DNA of 5,090 nt, from contig SKYY01000227.1 of NCBI GenBank assembly GCA_007127665.1, positions 1-5,090 of the forward strand. The letters run 5' to 3'. The translations under genes and the position numbers were made by a program. The notes beneath the pieces are model-generated. The model was not told where the DNA came from, did not search any database, and saw only the letters and a list, made by a program, of their open reading frames with translations. How positions within the stretch are numbered: position 1 is the first letter of the stretch; every line of letters starts with the position of its first letter. Source of the stretch: Balneolales bacterium. Lineage in GTDB: Bacteria > Bacteroidota > Rhodothermia > Balneolales > Natronogracilivirgulaceae. Shown piece by piece: positions 4,989 through 5,090 of the stretch.

Positions 4989-5090
4989 ATGAATCGACGA
5001 GATTATCTGAGATCCACACTGGGTGGATTTGCATTCCTCGGAACGGTCGGGATGGGGTCCTCCCTGGCCTCCGCATCCGGCATCGCCTCC
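4989..5090 (+). CDS. 5' end of a protein with a twin-arginine-type signal sequence
   Basis: Only the first 34 codons are in the window. They read MNRRDYLRS, then a glycine-rich hydrophobic stretch (TLGGFAFLGTVGMG), then SSLASASGIAS. The adjacent arginines 3-4 followed by DYL resemble the Tat motif (S/T)RRxFLK, and SASG or ASA near residues 28-31 could hold the cleavage site. Export as a folded protein is therefore likely. In FCB bacteria such starts head many enzymes (for example Gfo/Idh/MocA oxidoreductases, sugar-phosphate isomerase-like proteins and amidohydrolases), so the mature function cannot be told. The leader CACAAAAAAAGATGTT has no Shine-Dalgarno sequence. The ATG at 4989 is preferred to the one at 4984, which is followed at once by TTA TGA. 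Confidence 0.75.
   Translation, partial: MNRRDYLRSTLGGFAFLGTVGMGSSLASASGIAS

Overview
The window looks like chromosomal DNA from a free-living member of the Bacteroidota/Balneolota/Chlorobiota (FCB) group. The evidence is the compact gene order rplM-rpsI-rpsB-tsf, the absence of Shine-Dalgarno sequences in front of every gene (A-rich or neutral leaders instead), and a promoter whose -10 region reads TATATTTC, close to the TAnnTTTG pattern of that group. A Balneolota-like lineage is my best guess, because S2 carries a very long acidic/basic C-terminal tail, but this placement is inference.

Positions 1-2849, minus strand: a ribosomal-protein/translation operon read right to left. It runs rplM (L13, GTG start), rpsI (S9, 2 nt after rplM), a 140-nt gap, rpsB (S2, with a ~137-residue low-complexity tail), a 54-nt gap, and tsf (EF-Ts, cut by the window edge). 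One good promoter sits just upstream of rplM. L13, S9 and S2 are ribosome parts; EF-Ts recharges EF-Tu.

Positions 2850-3502: a 650-nt divergent intergenic region with no convincing protein gene but much structure. It holds the rplM promoter, a perfect 16-bp palindrome behind it, a set of TTAATGCGC repeats, a strong orphan intrinsic terminator (3154-3188), and, directly after the terminator, what I read as the shrunken remains of a group IIC self-splicing intron (about 3196-3352). In that remnant a 5' domain I fragment is joined almost directly to a decayed domain V/VI. This fits the known habit of group IIC introns of inserting just downstream of terminator hairpins. A nested inverted repeat (3396-3472) follows, sharing a 15-bp string with the rpsB-tsf gap.

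Positions 3503-4741, plus strand: a complete exported serine hydrolase of the beta-lactamase/PBP fold (SLTK and HTG motifs), with sequence features like the AmiE/YbbE and GH3-linked subgroup implicated in cell-wall recycling. Positions 4742-4988 are non-coding. At 4989 a new plus-strand gene begins with a twin-arginine-type signal sequence and runs off the end.

I see no CRISPR array, tRNA, rRNA or intact mobile element. The most unusual item is the intron remnant beside its probable terminator target.
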